NCBI RefSeq assembly: GCF_000520975.1
Contig: NZ_JACB01000003.1
Location: 310,001 to 374,000, forward strand
DNA: 64,000 nt
Origin: Aquimarina megaterium XH134
GTDB lineage: Bacteria > Bacteroidota > Bacteroidia > Flavobacteriales > Flavobacteriaceae
Reading direction: 5' to 3'
Part shown: piece after piece, positions 8,609-15,932 of the stretch
Layout: the number at the start of each line of letters is the position of its first letter
How positions within the stretch are numbered: position 1 is the stretch's first letter
Program-made: the position numbers and the translations under genes
The notes under the pieces: model-generated
Told to the model about the DNA's origin: nothing
The model's database searches: none
Seen by the model: the letters and a program-made list of their open reading frames with translations, nothing else

Positions 8609-9083
8609 TAGATTTAAATACTAGAGCATCACCATTAATGCAATGTCTCATTCCTGTTGTTTCTTTGGGTCCATCACTAAATACATGGCCTAAATGTCCA
8701 CCACATGTAGCACATAAGAGTTCGGATCGAGCATATCCTAATTTGTGATCAATATCCTTATCTATGCTTCCTTCTATTGCACGGTCAAAACTTGGCCAAC
8801 CTGTTCCGCTATCAAATTTGTATTTACTTTCGTATAGCGGAGTATTACATGCAGCGCAATAAAATGTACCATGAGCATATAATTTATTTAAAGGGCTAGA
8901 AAATGGTCTTTCTGTTCCGGCTTGTCTAAGAATATAGTATTGTTCGGATGTTAGAATCTTTTTCCATTCAGCATCCGTTTTAGAAACAGCATATACTTTA
9001 CTCTCTTTTTTATCCTCTTTTTGCGCTGTACTTGTGCAACTTATTGCCAGAATACTAATACATAATACAATAAAACGTTTCAT
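8601..9083 (-). CDS. msrB: Exported (probable lipoprotein) MsrB
   Basis: This 160-residue paralogue of the next gene has an N-terminal export signal with a lipobox-like AISC (Cys16), then a charged linker and a full MsrB domain. CAAC (near 99) and CATC (near 148) form the Zn site, GTGWPSFD is present, and the catalytic Cys sits in GMRHCING. It would repair oxidised methionines on envelope proteins. The electron donor is not encoded nearby. The start at 9083 gives the only sensible signal peptide. Confidence 0.92.
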   Translation of the reverse strand: MKRFIVLCISILAISCTSTAQKEDKKESKVYAVSKTDAEWKKILTSEQYYILRQAGTERPFSSPLNKLYAHGTFYCAACNTPLYESKYKFDSGTGWPSFDRAIEGSIDKDIDHKLGYARSELLCATCGGHLGHVFSDGPKETTGMRHCINGDALVFKSNE

Positions 9084-9155
9084 AGTTTTTTCTAATTTTA
9101 ATTAAAGTTATACCTAAGTAGTCGTATAAACTGGCTTAGAATAACTAATCAATAA

Positions 9156-10025
9156 CTATTCCAAAATAAATTCTATGATTTTGGATATTACTTTTGGGTC
9201 TCCCAAAATTTTTCTGTGACCTAATTGTTCAGTAAGAAGCAGTTGTCCGTTTTCTAGATTATTAATGATTTCATGAGCTGCACTATAATGTACATCAACA
9301 TCATTTTTATCATGTACTACTAGAGTTGGTATGTTAACTCCGACAGCAGAGGTTGCTCCAGAGTAATTGTCAAGATCTTCTCCATACCTTTTATCAAAGT
9401 ATGTTTTTAATAAACGACCCACTTTTTGGTTTAATTGTAAGTTTTTTGCAAAATTTTTAGTGATTGCGGTAATACTATTGGCGGTACCAATAATAACCAG
9501 GGATTTAATTTGTAATCCAAACCGGGTAGTTCTTAATAATGACATTCCACCTAATGAATGTCCTATTGCTGCTTCAAATGGACCATGAGTTTTTTCTAAT
9601 TGGTGTATTGTTTCGATAAAAAAGGGTAGCATACTTCTTTTTCCCGGAGCATGCCCATGTGCTGGAGCATCAAAACTTACAGTGCTATATCCATGTTCTA
9701 ATAATTGATCTGCAATTTTAGAAAGTTGCGTTCCACTTCCAGACCAACCGTGAGCTAAAAGAATTTTTTTATCAGAATTTCCATAGTTATAGACGATAAC
9801 CTCTCGGTTAATTTTTTTAATTCGAATTCTTTCTTTTTTACTTTTTTCATACATTTCTTTCTCTCTATCGGGCATTTTGTAACCAAAAGGAGTTAAGAAT
9901 ATTCTAGCAGCAAATCTTGAAGCCAGAAGAGGGGATATCCAATTCAATACTTTTGCTGTATATACAATAGATTTAGGAATTAAAAGTGCCTGTACAGGGA
10001 TTAGATCTTTGTCTGCTTTAGCCAT
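9156..10025 (-). CDS. Alpha/beta hydrolase
   Basis: This 289-residue serine hydrolase has a LLAHGWSGSG oxyanion region (90-97), the nucleophile elbow GHSLGG (Ser157), a likely acid Asp in VVHDKNDVDV (near 240), and a His in EQLGHRKIL (near 270). The N-terminal 45 residues are hydrophobic (KSIVYTAKVLNWISPLLASR) and may associate with the membrane. It probably acts on an ester; the substrate cannot be told. It stands alone in a leftward group after msrB. Confidence 0.88.
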   Translation of the reverse strand: MAKADKDLIPVQALLIPKSIVYTAKVLNWISPLLASRFAARIFLTPFGYKMPDREKEMYEKSKKERIRIKKINREVIVYNYGNSDKKILLAHGWSGSGTQLSKIADQLLEHGYSTVSFDAPAHGHAPGKRSMLPFFIETIHQLEKTHGPFEAAIGHSLGGMSLLRTTRFGLQIKSLVIIGTANSITAITKNFAKNLQLNQKVGRLLKTYFDKRYGEDLDNYSGATSAVGVNIPTLVVHDKNDVDVHYSAAHEIINNLENGQLLLTEQLGHRKILGDPKVISKIIEFILE

Positions 10026-10247
10026 TAAATAGGTATTTATTGAAAAGATAAAAGTAAAATAACAACTGTTCTTGAAATTTACAATGATGATAAATTAATA
10101 GTATACAAAAAAACGTAAAGAAACAAAAAATGTCTAGTTTTTACATACAGATTAGGACTTATATGAATTCTGATAAGATAGTAAAAATAAAATGTAAATA
10201 GATTAAATATATCTTCTCAATTCTTTCATATAACCTTTAAAAGTGTT

Positions 10248-10255
10248 TAATTTTG
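10248..10255 (+). promoter_or_regulatory. -7 box of the helicase gene
   Basis: TAATTTTG matches TAnnTTTG, with a TTTC about 20 bp upstream as a weak -33. The ATG at 10282 follows 26 bp later; the upstream GTG at 10243 precedes the box and is unlikely to be used. Confidence 0.55.
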
Positions 10256-10281
10256 TAGTTTATTTTTTTAATAGGAATTAC

Positions 10282-11802
10282 ATGGGATTACAACCCAAGA
10301 GGGTAGATAAAAAAGAACAAAAAGTACTTTACGATTATCAGAAACGGGATATAGATAAGATATTTAATCGTCTAAAAGAATTTTCCCAAAAATATAATCT
10401 GTTGTATCAACTTCCTACCGGAGGAGGAAAGACAGTTATTTTTTCTGAAATTGTTAGAAGATATATAGAATCCACTCGAAAAAAAGTCGTTGTTCTTACA
10501 CATCGAATTGAACTCTGTGGTCAAACCTCAAAAATGCTAACCGAGTTTGGGGTAAAGAATAAAATCATAAATAGCTCTGTTAAGGAACTCGATGATCAAA
10601 ACGAATATATGTGTTTTGTTGCAATGGTAGAAACCCTTAATAACAGGCTTAATGAGGATCATCTAGAGCTTTATAATGTAGGAATGGTTATTATCGATGA
10701 AGCTCACTATAATTCGTTTAGAAAGCTTTTTAAATTTTTTAGCAATTGTTTTATCCTTGGGGTTACTGCTACACCACTTAGTTCTAATATGAAACTCCCG
10801 ATGAAGGATAATTATAATGAATTGATTGTAGGTGATACAATTGGTTCATTAATTAATAGCGGGTTTTTAGCTAAACCTGTAATTTATACCTATGATGTTG
10901 GATTAGGATCATTGAAAATAGGGATGAATGGAGATTATACTGTAAAATCTTCAGAAGATCTGTATACCAACATGTTAATGCAGGATAAGCTATTGCATGC
11001 TTATGAGGAAAGATCAAAAGGTAAAAAAACATTGATTTTTAATAACGGAATCAATACTTCTATTTATGTTTATGAAACTTTTAAAAAAGCCGGATATCCC
11101 ATTCGTCACCTTGATAATACAAATAGTAAGCAAGAAAGAGAAGATATTTTGGTATGGTTTAAAAATACGAGTGATGCAATACTTACTTCTGTGAGCATTC
11201 TTACTACAGGATTCGATGAACCCACAGTAGAGAGTATTATACTTAATAGAGCGACAAAATCACTTACATTATATTTTCAGATGATTGGTAGGGGGTCCCG
11301 TATATTACCTACTAAGCCAGAATTTTCAATAATCGATTTAGGAAATAATACGGCAAGATTTGGATTATGGAATTCTGATGTTGACTGGCAATCTATTTTT
11401 AGGTCGCCAGATTTCTATTATGATAACCTGGTAGGGGATGAGGAAATAGAACGTAATTTTAGGTATGTATTACCAGAGGAGTTAAGAAAAGAGTTTTTAA
11501 AATCTGAAGATATTGAGTTTGATATCGAAGCCGAATATGCAAAAACCAAACGTTATGGACATAGAAGTTTAACGGTTCTTGAAAAATCTATAGAGCAGCA
11601 TGCTATAATGTGCGTACAAAATAGCGAAGACGTTTTTGATGCACGAATTCTAAGTAAACTTTTGGATCAGGACATAGAGTATCGTGTACGCAGATATTCT
11701 TATTGTATTAGTAAAAGTACTAAGAATTATAGAGATTGGTTAGAAGAAGATTATAAACGAAAATTGAGATCTAAAATCAATCAGCTATTTATGGATGATT
11801 AA
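10282..11802 (+). CDS. Superfamily II DEAD/DEAH-box helicase
   Basis: This 506-residue ATP-dependent helicase has motif I (PTGGGKT, near 48), motif Ia, motif II (DEAH, near 137), motif III region (GVTATP), and motif VI (QMIGRGSR, near 335). It resembles the SSL2/RadD-like group that acts on DNA or RNA in repair. The C-terminal 110 residues are charged and not recognised. ATG at 10282 was chosen over a GTG at 10243 because the promoter box lies between them. It stands alone and is not next to restriction or defence genes. Confidence 0.88.
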   Translation: MGLQPKRVDKKEQKVLYDYQKRDIDKIFNRLKEFSQKYNLLYQLPTGGGKTVIFSEIVRRYIESTRKKVVVLTHRIELCGQTSKMLTEFGVKNKIINSSVKELDDQNEYMCFVAMVETLNNRLNEDHLELYNVGMVIIDEAHYNSFRKLFKFFSNCFILGVTATPLSSNMKLPMKDNYNELIVGDTIGSLINSGFLAKPVIYTYDVGLGSLKIGMNGDYTVKSSEDLYTNMLMQDKLLHAYEERSKGKKTLIFNNGINTSIYVYETFKKAGYPIRHLDNTNSKQEREDILVWFKNTSDAILTSVSILTTGFDEPTVESIILNRATKSLTLYFQMIGRGSRILPTKPEFSIIDLGNNTARFGLWNSDVDWQSIFRSPDFYYDNLVGDEEIERNFRYVLPEELRKEFLKSEDIEFDIEAEYAKTKRYGHRSLTVLEKSIEQHAIMCVQNSEDVFDARILSKLLDQDIEYRVRRYSYCISKSTKNYRDWLEEDYKRKLRSKINQLFMDD

Positions 11803-11808
11803 TAGTAA

Positions 11809-12843
11809 TTATATTTTTACAATTAATTTTCCCATGTTTTCCCCGTAGAAAAGCATATTTAAAGCATTGGGTAGGTTTTCAAATCCTTCAATAATTGTTT
11901 CTTTGTATTTTATTGACTTATTAATTACCCATGGAGTCATTTCTTTAAGCATTTCATCCATTTTATGATTATAATCTCTTGCTAATACTCCTTGTATTGT
12001 TGCTCTCTTATATAGTAATTTATGTAAAAACCTAGGACCTAATTCTGGATTATCCAACCCGCCCGAATATTGAGAAATTTGACCACAAATTATGATCCTT
12101 GCATTAGTATTTATTAATTCGAATATAGCATCGGTGATAAACCCTCCTACATTATCATAATATATATCTATTCCTTCTGGGCATATTTTAGAAAGTTCAT
12201 TTTTCATTTCTATTGCAGAGGAGTGTTTTTTATAGTTGATTATAGCATCTACTTTCAGCTCATCTTGTAGATATTTGGTCTTTTTATCTGACCCTGCAAT
12301 ACCTACCACTTTACACCCTTTTAATTTTGCTATCTGTACAACAATTTGCCCAACCGCTCCAGAGGCACCGGACACGACAATAGTTTCTCCTGTTTTAGGT
12401 TTTCCAGCTTCAATTAATCCAAAATATGCAATACGCGCAGGCATTCCTAAGACTCCTAATGCAGTGGTTACAGGAGTTTGGTTTGGGTCTAATTTCCGAA
12501 GATTATTAGCTTCAGTAATAGCATATTCTTGCCAACCAGTGTATGACAATACCCAATCACCAGTTTTAAGAGAAGTGTTAGAACCGTTTATAGCTATTAT
12601 TTGACCAACTACTGCTCCGCCTTGAATAGTATTTAAAGGATGAGGGCTTTCCCAGGTGTTTTTACTGGATTGCTGAATACGCATATATGGATCTATACTA
12701 AAATATTCTGATTTTATCAATGCTTCACCAGGTTTAAGATATAACTTAGAAATGGTCGTTTCTTTTATGGTATAATGACTATTGTCTACTAATTTCTCAG
12801 GTCTTTTAGTATAAATCCATTGCCTGTTTCTTAATGTTGTCAT
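11809..12843 (-). CDS. NADP-dependent MDR-family oxidoreductase (CurA/leukotriene-B4 reductase-like)
   Basis: This 344-residue zinc-independent medium-chain reductase has an N-terminal catalytic half with the FSIDPYMR motif near 50 and a Rossmann half with VSGASGAVGQIVVQIAK near 158. These enzymes reduce alpha,beta-unsaturated ketones or aldehydes. The length is normal. It is the last gene of a leftward cluster (ArsR, cupin, SDR, PhzF) but is separated from PhzF by a 20-bp perfect inverted repeat, so it may have its own promoter or be partly uncoupled. Substrate unknown. Confidence 0.92.
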   Translation of the reverse strand: MTTLRNRQWIYTKRPEKLVDNSHYTIKETTISKLYLKPGEALIKSEYFSIDPYMRIQQSSKNTWESPHPLNTIQGGAVVGQIIAINGSNTSLKTGDWVLSYTGWQEYAITEANNLRKLDPNQTPVTTALGVLGMPARIAYFGLIEAGKPKTGETIVVSGASGAVGQIVVQIAKLKGCKVVGIAGSDKKTKYLQDELKVDAIINYKKHSSAIEMKNELSKICPEGIDIYYDNVGGFITDAIFELINTNARIIICGQISQYSGGLDNPELGPRFLHKLLYKRATIQGVLARDYNHKMDEMLKEMTPWVINKSIKYKETIIEGFENLPNALNMLFYGENMGKLIVKI

Positions 12844-12876
12844 GATAAGTATTACTAATATGATAGTATACCGTGT

Positions 12877-12920
12877 TAATTTTGTAAAACCAAATACTGC
12901 TATTTGGTTTTACAAAATTA
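12877..12920. repeat. Perfect 20-bp inverted repeat with a 4-nt loop
   Basis: The arms (12877-12896 and 12901-12920) are exact reverse complements around CTGC. No clear T-run follows on the leftward strand, so this is either an unusual terminator for the PhzF gene or a dyad operator for the oxidoreductase gene. It contains the half-site TTGTAAAAC, also present in the dyad at 35406-35426. Confidence 0.85.
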
Positions 12921-12933
12921 CACTTTCTATAAA

Positions 12934-13719
12934 TTATATTTCTATTTCTCCAATAAGGTATGGAACCGAATGTCCGCTAAGGAAAACACGGTTTCCATCT
13001 AATTTGCAATCTAATTCTCCTCTACGAGCAGATAGTTGCTGAGCTTTAAGATTATTTTTACCTAGTTTTTTAGCCCAAAATGGGACCAGAGAAGCATGAG
13101 CAGAGCCTGTAACCGGGTCTTCGGGTTGAATAATCCCATTTGCATCAAATACACGAGAAACAAAATCTGCATGTTTTCCTTCGGCAGTGATTACAATACA
13201 TAAATAGGGCAGGTCTTTAAGTAAATCGAGTTTAGGATTCTCGTTTAATACTTCTTCTTCAGACGAAAGTGTGATCACCAAATCACGAGCAGCAAAAGTA
13301 GCAATAGGTTTTGCGTTTAGAGCCTGATAAATTTCGGATGGAATTTCAACAGGCTCCGGAGGTCTCGAAGGAAAATCTAATGTGATTGTTCCGTTAGTCT
13401 CTTTTTTGGCCTTTAGAATTCCACTTTTTGAAGAAAATGTAATTTCGTTGATAGAAGTGTCAAGATAGTTGAAAATTACATATGCCGATGCAAGTGTAGC
13501 ATGACCACATAAGTCAATTTCTGCATGAGGCATAAACCATCTTATTTCGTAGATATTATCTTTTTTTACAAAAAAACCTGTTTCTGCCAAATTGTTTTCT
13601 ACTGCAATGTTCTGTAGAGTTTGGTCCTCTAACCAATGTGGTAAATGACATATTGCAGCAGGATTACCCCCAAATAGTGTTTTGGTAAAAGCATCGATCT
13701 GATACATTGAAATTTTCAT
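12934..13719 (-). CDS. PhzF-family isomerase/epimerase
   Basis: This 261-residue protein has the family's FGGNPAAIC N-terminal motif (near 15), the catalytic Glu in NLAETGFF (near 46), and the second-domain motif EDPVTGSAH (near 205). PhzF proteins fold like diaminopimelate epimerase and isomerise small metabolites. The substrate is unknown, and no phenazine genes are nearby. It lies 20 bp downstream of the SDR gene in a presumed operon. Confidence 0.93.
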   Translation of the reverse strand: MKISMYQIDAFTKTLFGGNPAAICHLPHWLEDQTLQNIAVENNLAETGFFVKKDNIYEIRWFMPHAEIDLCGHATLASAYVIFNYLDTSINEITFSSKSGILKAKKETNGTITLDFPSRPPEPVEIPSEIYQALNAKPIATFAARDLVITLSSEEEVLNENPKLDLLKDLPYLCIVITAEGKHADFVSRVFDANGIIQPEDPVTGSAHASLVPFWAKKLGKNNLKAQQLSARRGELDCKLDGNRVFLSGHSVPYLIGEIEI

Positions 13720-13739
13720 GATTTTATGTGTTTTGTTAT

Positions 13740-14339
13740 TTAATATTTTTTACAAATAGTACCAGTGTTGCTGTTGTTAAATAGTTGTTTGTAACTATCT
13801 ACTACATCTGTAATATTAACAGGGTAGTATCCAGCAAATTTTTGATCTTTGGGAAAATCTCCTGCAATAGCACCAGGAGCCACAACATTTAACCGAATCC
13901 CACGATCTAATTCTTTTGATGCTGCACTAACAAAACTGTGTAGAGCACCATTTACAAGTGATAACCCAACAGCATTAGGTTCATAATGTTCTGCCAGAAT
14001 ACCAGTTGTTAGGGTTATTGAGGCATTGTCATTTATATAATCTTTTGCTACATGTACAAGGTTGACTTGGCCCATTAATTTACTACGTATCCCTATATAA
14101 TAATCATCTTCTGTTAATTCTGATAATGGTTTCCAGGAAGCAGTGCCTGCGGCATTAATTACTGCGTCTATTTTTGGTAGTTTTTCAAATAACGCTTTTA
14201 TAGATGTTTTGTTCGTAATGTCTACAGGGTAGGATTTACTATTTCGATGAGCACCAAATACATCATTATACTCATTCTTAAGGGTGTCATAAATTGCACT
14301 GCCTATTGTACCAGTAGCACCAATAACTAAGATTTTCAT
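13740..14339 (-). CDS. Short-chain dehydrogenase-like protein lacking YxxxK
   Basis: This 199-residue Rossmann-fold protein has the NAD(P)-binding motif GATGTIGSA (6-14) and the NAAG motif near 64. Where classical SDRs have Tyr-x-x-x-Lys, the aligned stretch reads GLSLVNGALHSF, so the catalytic Tyr and Lys appear replaced. Short proteins of this subtype often have VNGAL at this site, so it may be an atypical but normal subfamily. It is 11 bp downstream of the cupin gene. Confidence 0.85.
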   Translation of the reverse strand: MKILVIGATGTIGSAIYDTLKNEYNDVFGAHRNSKSYPVDITNKTSIKALFEKLPKIDAVINAAGTASWKPLSELTEDDYYIGIRSKLMGQVNLVHVAKDYINDNASITLTTGILAEHYEPNAVGLSLVNGALHSFVSAASKELDRGIRLNVVAPGAIAGDFPKDQKFAGYYPVNITDVVDSYKQLFNNSNTGTICKKY

Positions 14340-14350
14340 ACATTTTCTTT

Positions 14351-14716
14351 TTAGATGGTTTCTAATTTATCTCGCGTTAAATTTCCAGGAGTGTTCCCTG
14401 TATTGATTGTAGTGTTTGGCTCGAAGAGCATTACAGAAACTTCTTGTTCTGCCACTGGTCTATGCTCTGTTCCTTTTGGAATAATCAAAAACTCATTGGC
14501 TTTTAAATGTACCGTTCGATCGCGAAACTCCATTTTAAATTCACCATTTACAACATAAAACATTTCATCTTCATTATCATGTTTATGCCATACAAATTCA
14601 CCTTTAAACTTTACTAATTTTACATGTTGCCCATTAAGTTCTCCAACAATTCGAGGATTCCAATGATCAGAAAAGAGAGAGAACTTGTCGTCGATGTTTA
14701 CTTTTTCTATATTCAT
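14351..14716 (-). CDS. Cupin-domain protein
   Basis: This 121-residue single cupin has motif 1 FVWHKHDNEDEMFYVVNGEF (near 42) and motif 2 with PKGTEHRP (near 83), giving the usual metal ligands His-His-Glu and His. It is cytoplasmic. The first gene after the second operator copy, it starts 21 bp from it and probably begins an ArsR-controlled operon with SDR and PhzF. Substrate unknown. Confidence 0.9.
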   Translation of the reverse strand: MNIEKVNIDDKFSLFSDHWNPRIVGELNGQHVKLVKFKGEFVWHKHDNEDEMFYVVNGEFKMEFRDRTVHLKANEFLIIPKGTEHRPVAEQEVSVMLFEPNTTINTGNTPGNLTRDKLETI

Positions 14717-14736
14717 TTTGATATTAGTATAATTAT

Positions 14737-14756
14737 ATATTTAATTTTATAAATAT
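14737..14756. promoter_or_regulatory. ArsR operator copy 1 (before the cupin gene)
   Basis: A 20-nt sequence with dyad symmetry (ATATTTA-N6-TAAATAT) lies 21 bp before the cupin ATG. It is identical to the copy at 15098-15117. Confidence 0.75.
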
Positions 14757-14772
14757 GTATAACTAAATTTTT

Positions 14773-15084
14773 TTATAACTCCTTATTTATGGTTTCTAAA
14801 AATTCTTTAATTACAGATTCATTCCTTTTAAAATATGTCCATTTCCCATGTCTAGTTGTAATTAACAGACCAGCTTTATACATGCCAGTTAGATAGTGTG
14901 ATATAGTAGGTTGAGATAACCCTGATTTATCCTTAATATGTTGTCCGCATACACCATCGTTGAAATGCCCAAGTTCTTCATGAGGAGGGAAATTAGCCTC
15001 TGGATCTTTTAACCACTTAAGTATATCTAAACGTGTTGCATTCGATAAAGCTTTATTTATTTCAAGTATTCTTGCATTATTCAT
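14773..15084 (-). CDS. ArsR-family transcriptional regulator
   Basis: This 103-residue winged-helix regulator has ATRLDILKWL at the N-terminus and a recognition helix in SGLSQPTISHYLTGMYKAGLL (near 60-80), followed by a beta-wing TTRHGKWTYFKRN. An upstream ATG at 15099 would add five residues, but it overlaps both the operator and a TATATTTG promoter box, so the ATG at 15084 (MNNARIL) is preferred. It may be read from a leaderless mRNA. It is probably an autorepressor and a regulator of the adjacent cupin operon. The signal is unknown. Confidence 0.9.
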   Translation of the reverse strand: MNNARILEINKALSNATRLDILKWLKDPEANFPPHEELGHFNDGVCGQHIKDKSGLSQPTISHYLTGMYKAGLLITTRHGKWTYFKRNESVIKEFLETINKEL

Positions 15085-15088
15085 ATAA

Positions 15089-15096
15089 CAAATATA
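15089..15096 (-). promoter_or_regulatory. -7 box of the arsR gene
   Basis: TATATTTG on the minus strand ends four bases before the chosen ATG at 15084. It is immediately adjacent to operator copy 2, so binding would block transcription. Confidence 0.55.
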
Positions 15097-15097
15097 C

Positions 15098-15117
15098 ATA
15101 TTTAATTTTATAAATAT
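15098..15117. promoter_or_regulatory. ArsR operator copy 2 (before arsR)
   Basis: Same 20-nt dyad sequence as 14737-14756, upstream of the arsR -7 box. The duplication in front of both transcription units indicates a specific regulator site. Confidence 0.75.
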
Positions 15118-15316
15118 GATAAAAATCTTTTTATAACATTCATTTATAACAAATGATTATTATTTTTTGTTATAATATATTGTTAATCAGTGTTTTGTAA
15201 AATAATTCAGTTTTATTGTGTAACAAAAGTAAAGAATGTTCGTCTAGTAAGTATAGGCAGTAAAGAAATGAATAATTTCTTGAAGATAAGCAAATTAGTT
15301 TTAACGATACCTATAG

Positions 15317-15354
15317 GGCGCGTATCTTGATATATCTTGAGATGAGTGCTTTAA
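15317..15354 (+). repeat. Stem-loop repeat, copy 1
   Basis: The sequence shares the pattern GTATCTTGATAYATCTTG-GATG-TGCTTT with copy 2. It can fold with arms GGCGCGTATCT and AGATGAGTGCT using G-U pairs and one mismatch, followed by A-rich DNA. Confidence 0.6.
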
Positions 15355-15434
15355 AAAAAGGTTTATTTGCTTTAAACCAATCATAGAATTGAGTTTTTAC
15401 TTAAAAGAATTCTTGATTCAAACAATATAAATAA

Positions 15435-15472
15435 GAGCGTTTATCCTGATACATCTTGGGATGGATGCTTTT
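15435..15472 (+). repeat. Stem-loop repeat, copy 2
   Basis: Arms AGCGTTTATCC and GGATGGATGCT pair fully with wobbles, followed by a T-run, so it could terminate or attenuate rightward transcription. About 24 of 38 bases match copy 1, with base changes that keep the pairing. Confidence 0.6.
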
Positions 15473-15670
15473 TTTATGGCCATTCTGATAATTAAACAGT
15501 ACTTTTTTTGAGTTTTTCCTGTATCCAAATACAGCGTAATTATATTACTTTTACTGAGATTAGTATTCTATGAATTTAGAACTTGTTATAAAAACTATAT
15601 TCTATTGATCAACAGAAGACTAATCAAATAAATACTATGAAATCTCAATTAACCACAAATATTTACACAA

Positions 15671-15862
15671 ATGAAAATTATCTTAAACCTAGATGGCGTA
15701 AAAGCTCTCAGTAAAGAGGAGCAAAGCAAAATCTCTGGGGCAGGACGTTATGCCTGCACACAAAGAGGTAGAATGTGTTGTGAACTTGCTCCTGGAGGTC
15801 CGTTCTGTGATGCTGGTATCTGTACTGGTATTGGCGGATCTGGAGGTTGTCTCTGGTATTGA
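15671..15862 (+). CDS. Double-glycine-leader, cysteine-rich peptide precursor (bacteriocin/RiPP-like)
   Basis: This 63-residue precursor has the leader pattern MKxxLNLxGVKxLSKEEQxxIsGA found in Bacteroidota natural-product precursors. Cleavage is expected after the GA/GAG at residues 23-25. The core is about 38 residues with six Cys (29, 36, 37, 46, 51, 60), many Gly, and a C-terminal WY. It could be a disulfide-rich bacteriocin or a modified peptide. No maturation enzyme or C39-peptidase transporter lies in the window, so any processing would be by genes elsewhere. A strong terminator follows at once. The start is fixed by the leader. Confidence 0.75.
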   Translation: MKIILNLDGVKALSKEEQSKISGAGRYACTQRGRMCCELAPGGPFCDAGICTGIGGSGGCLWY

Positions 15863-15884
15863 TCATTACTCGAAAAACAAGTTT

Positions 15885-15918
15885 AAAAACGAGACTGTAA
15901 TAAAACAGTCTCGTTTTT
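15885..15918 (+). terminator. Terminator after the peptide gene
   Basis: Stem AAAACGAGACTGT / ACAGTCTCGTTTT with a 6-nt loop and a T-run, 23 bp after the stop codon. Confidence 0.93.
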
Positions 15919-15932
15919 TGTTTCTGTTATAA

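Larger units (their letters stand above)
15118..15670. other. Intergenic region with two related stem-loops
   Basis: More than 550 bp without a supported gene of normal size. It holds two stem-loop repeats (15317-15354 and 15435-15472), and AT-rich DNA before the small peptide gene. A 25-codon frame opens at 15638 and overlaps the peptide start out of frame; it has no support. Confidence 0.6.

Noticed and set aside
8201..9083. One split or frameshifted msrB
   Set aside because: Both copies have complete zinc and catalytic motifs, so they are two genes.
10282..11802. Defence or restriction helicase
   Set aside because: No methylase, nuclease or other defence gene next to it.
12842..13042. 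66-aa frame across the inverted repeat
   Set aside because: Opposite to PhzF and spans a hairpin.
15317..15472. CRISPR array
   Set aside because: Only two diverged copies with a long unmatched gap; no cas genes.
15638..15715. 25-codon frame overlapping the peptide precursor start
   Set aside because: Out of frame, no family; the precursor leader is far better supported. Could be a coupling ORF but nothing shows it.
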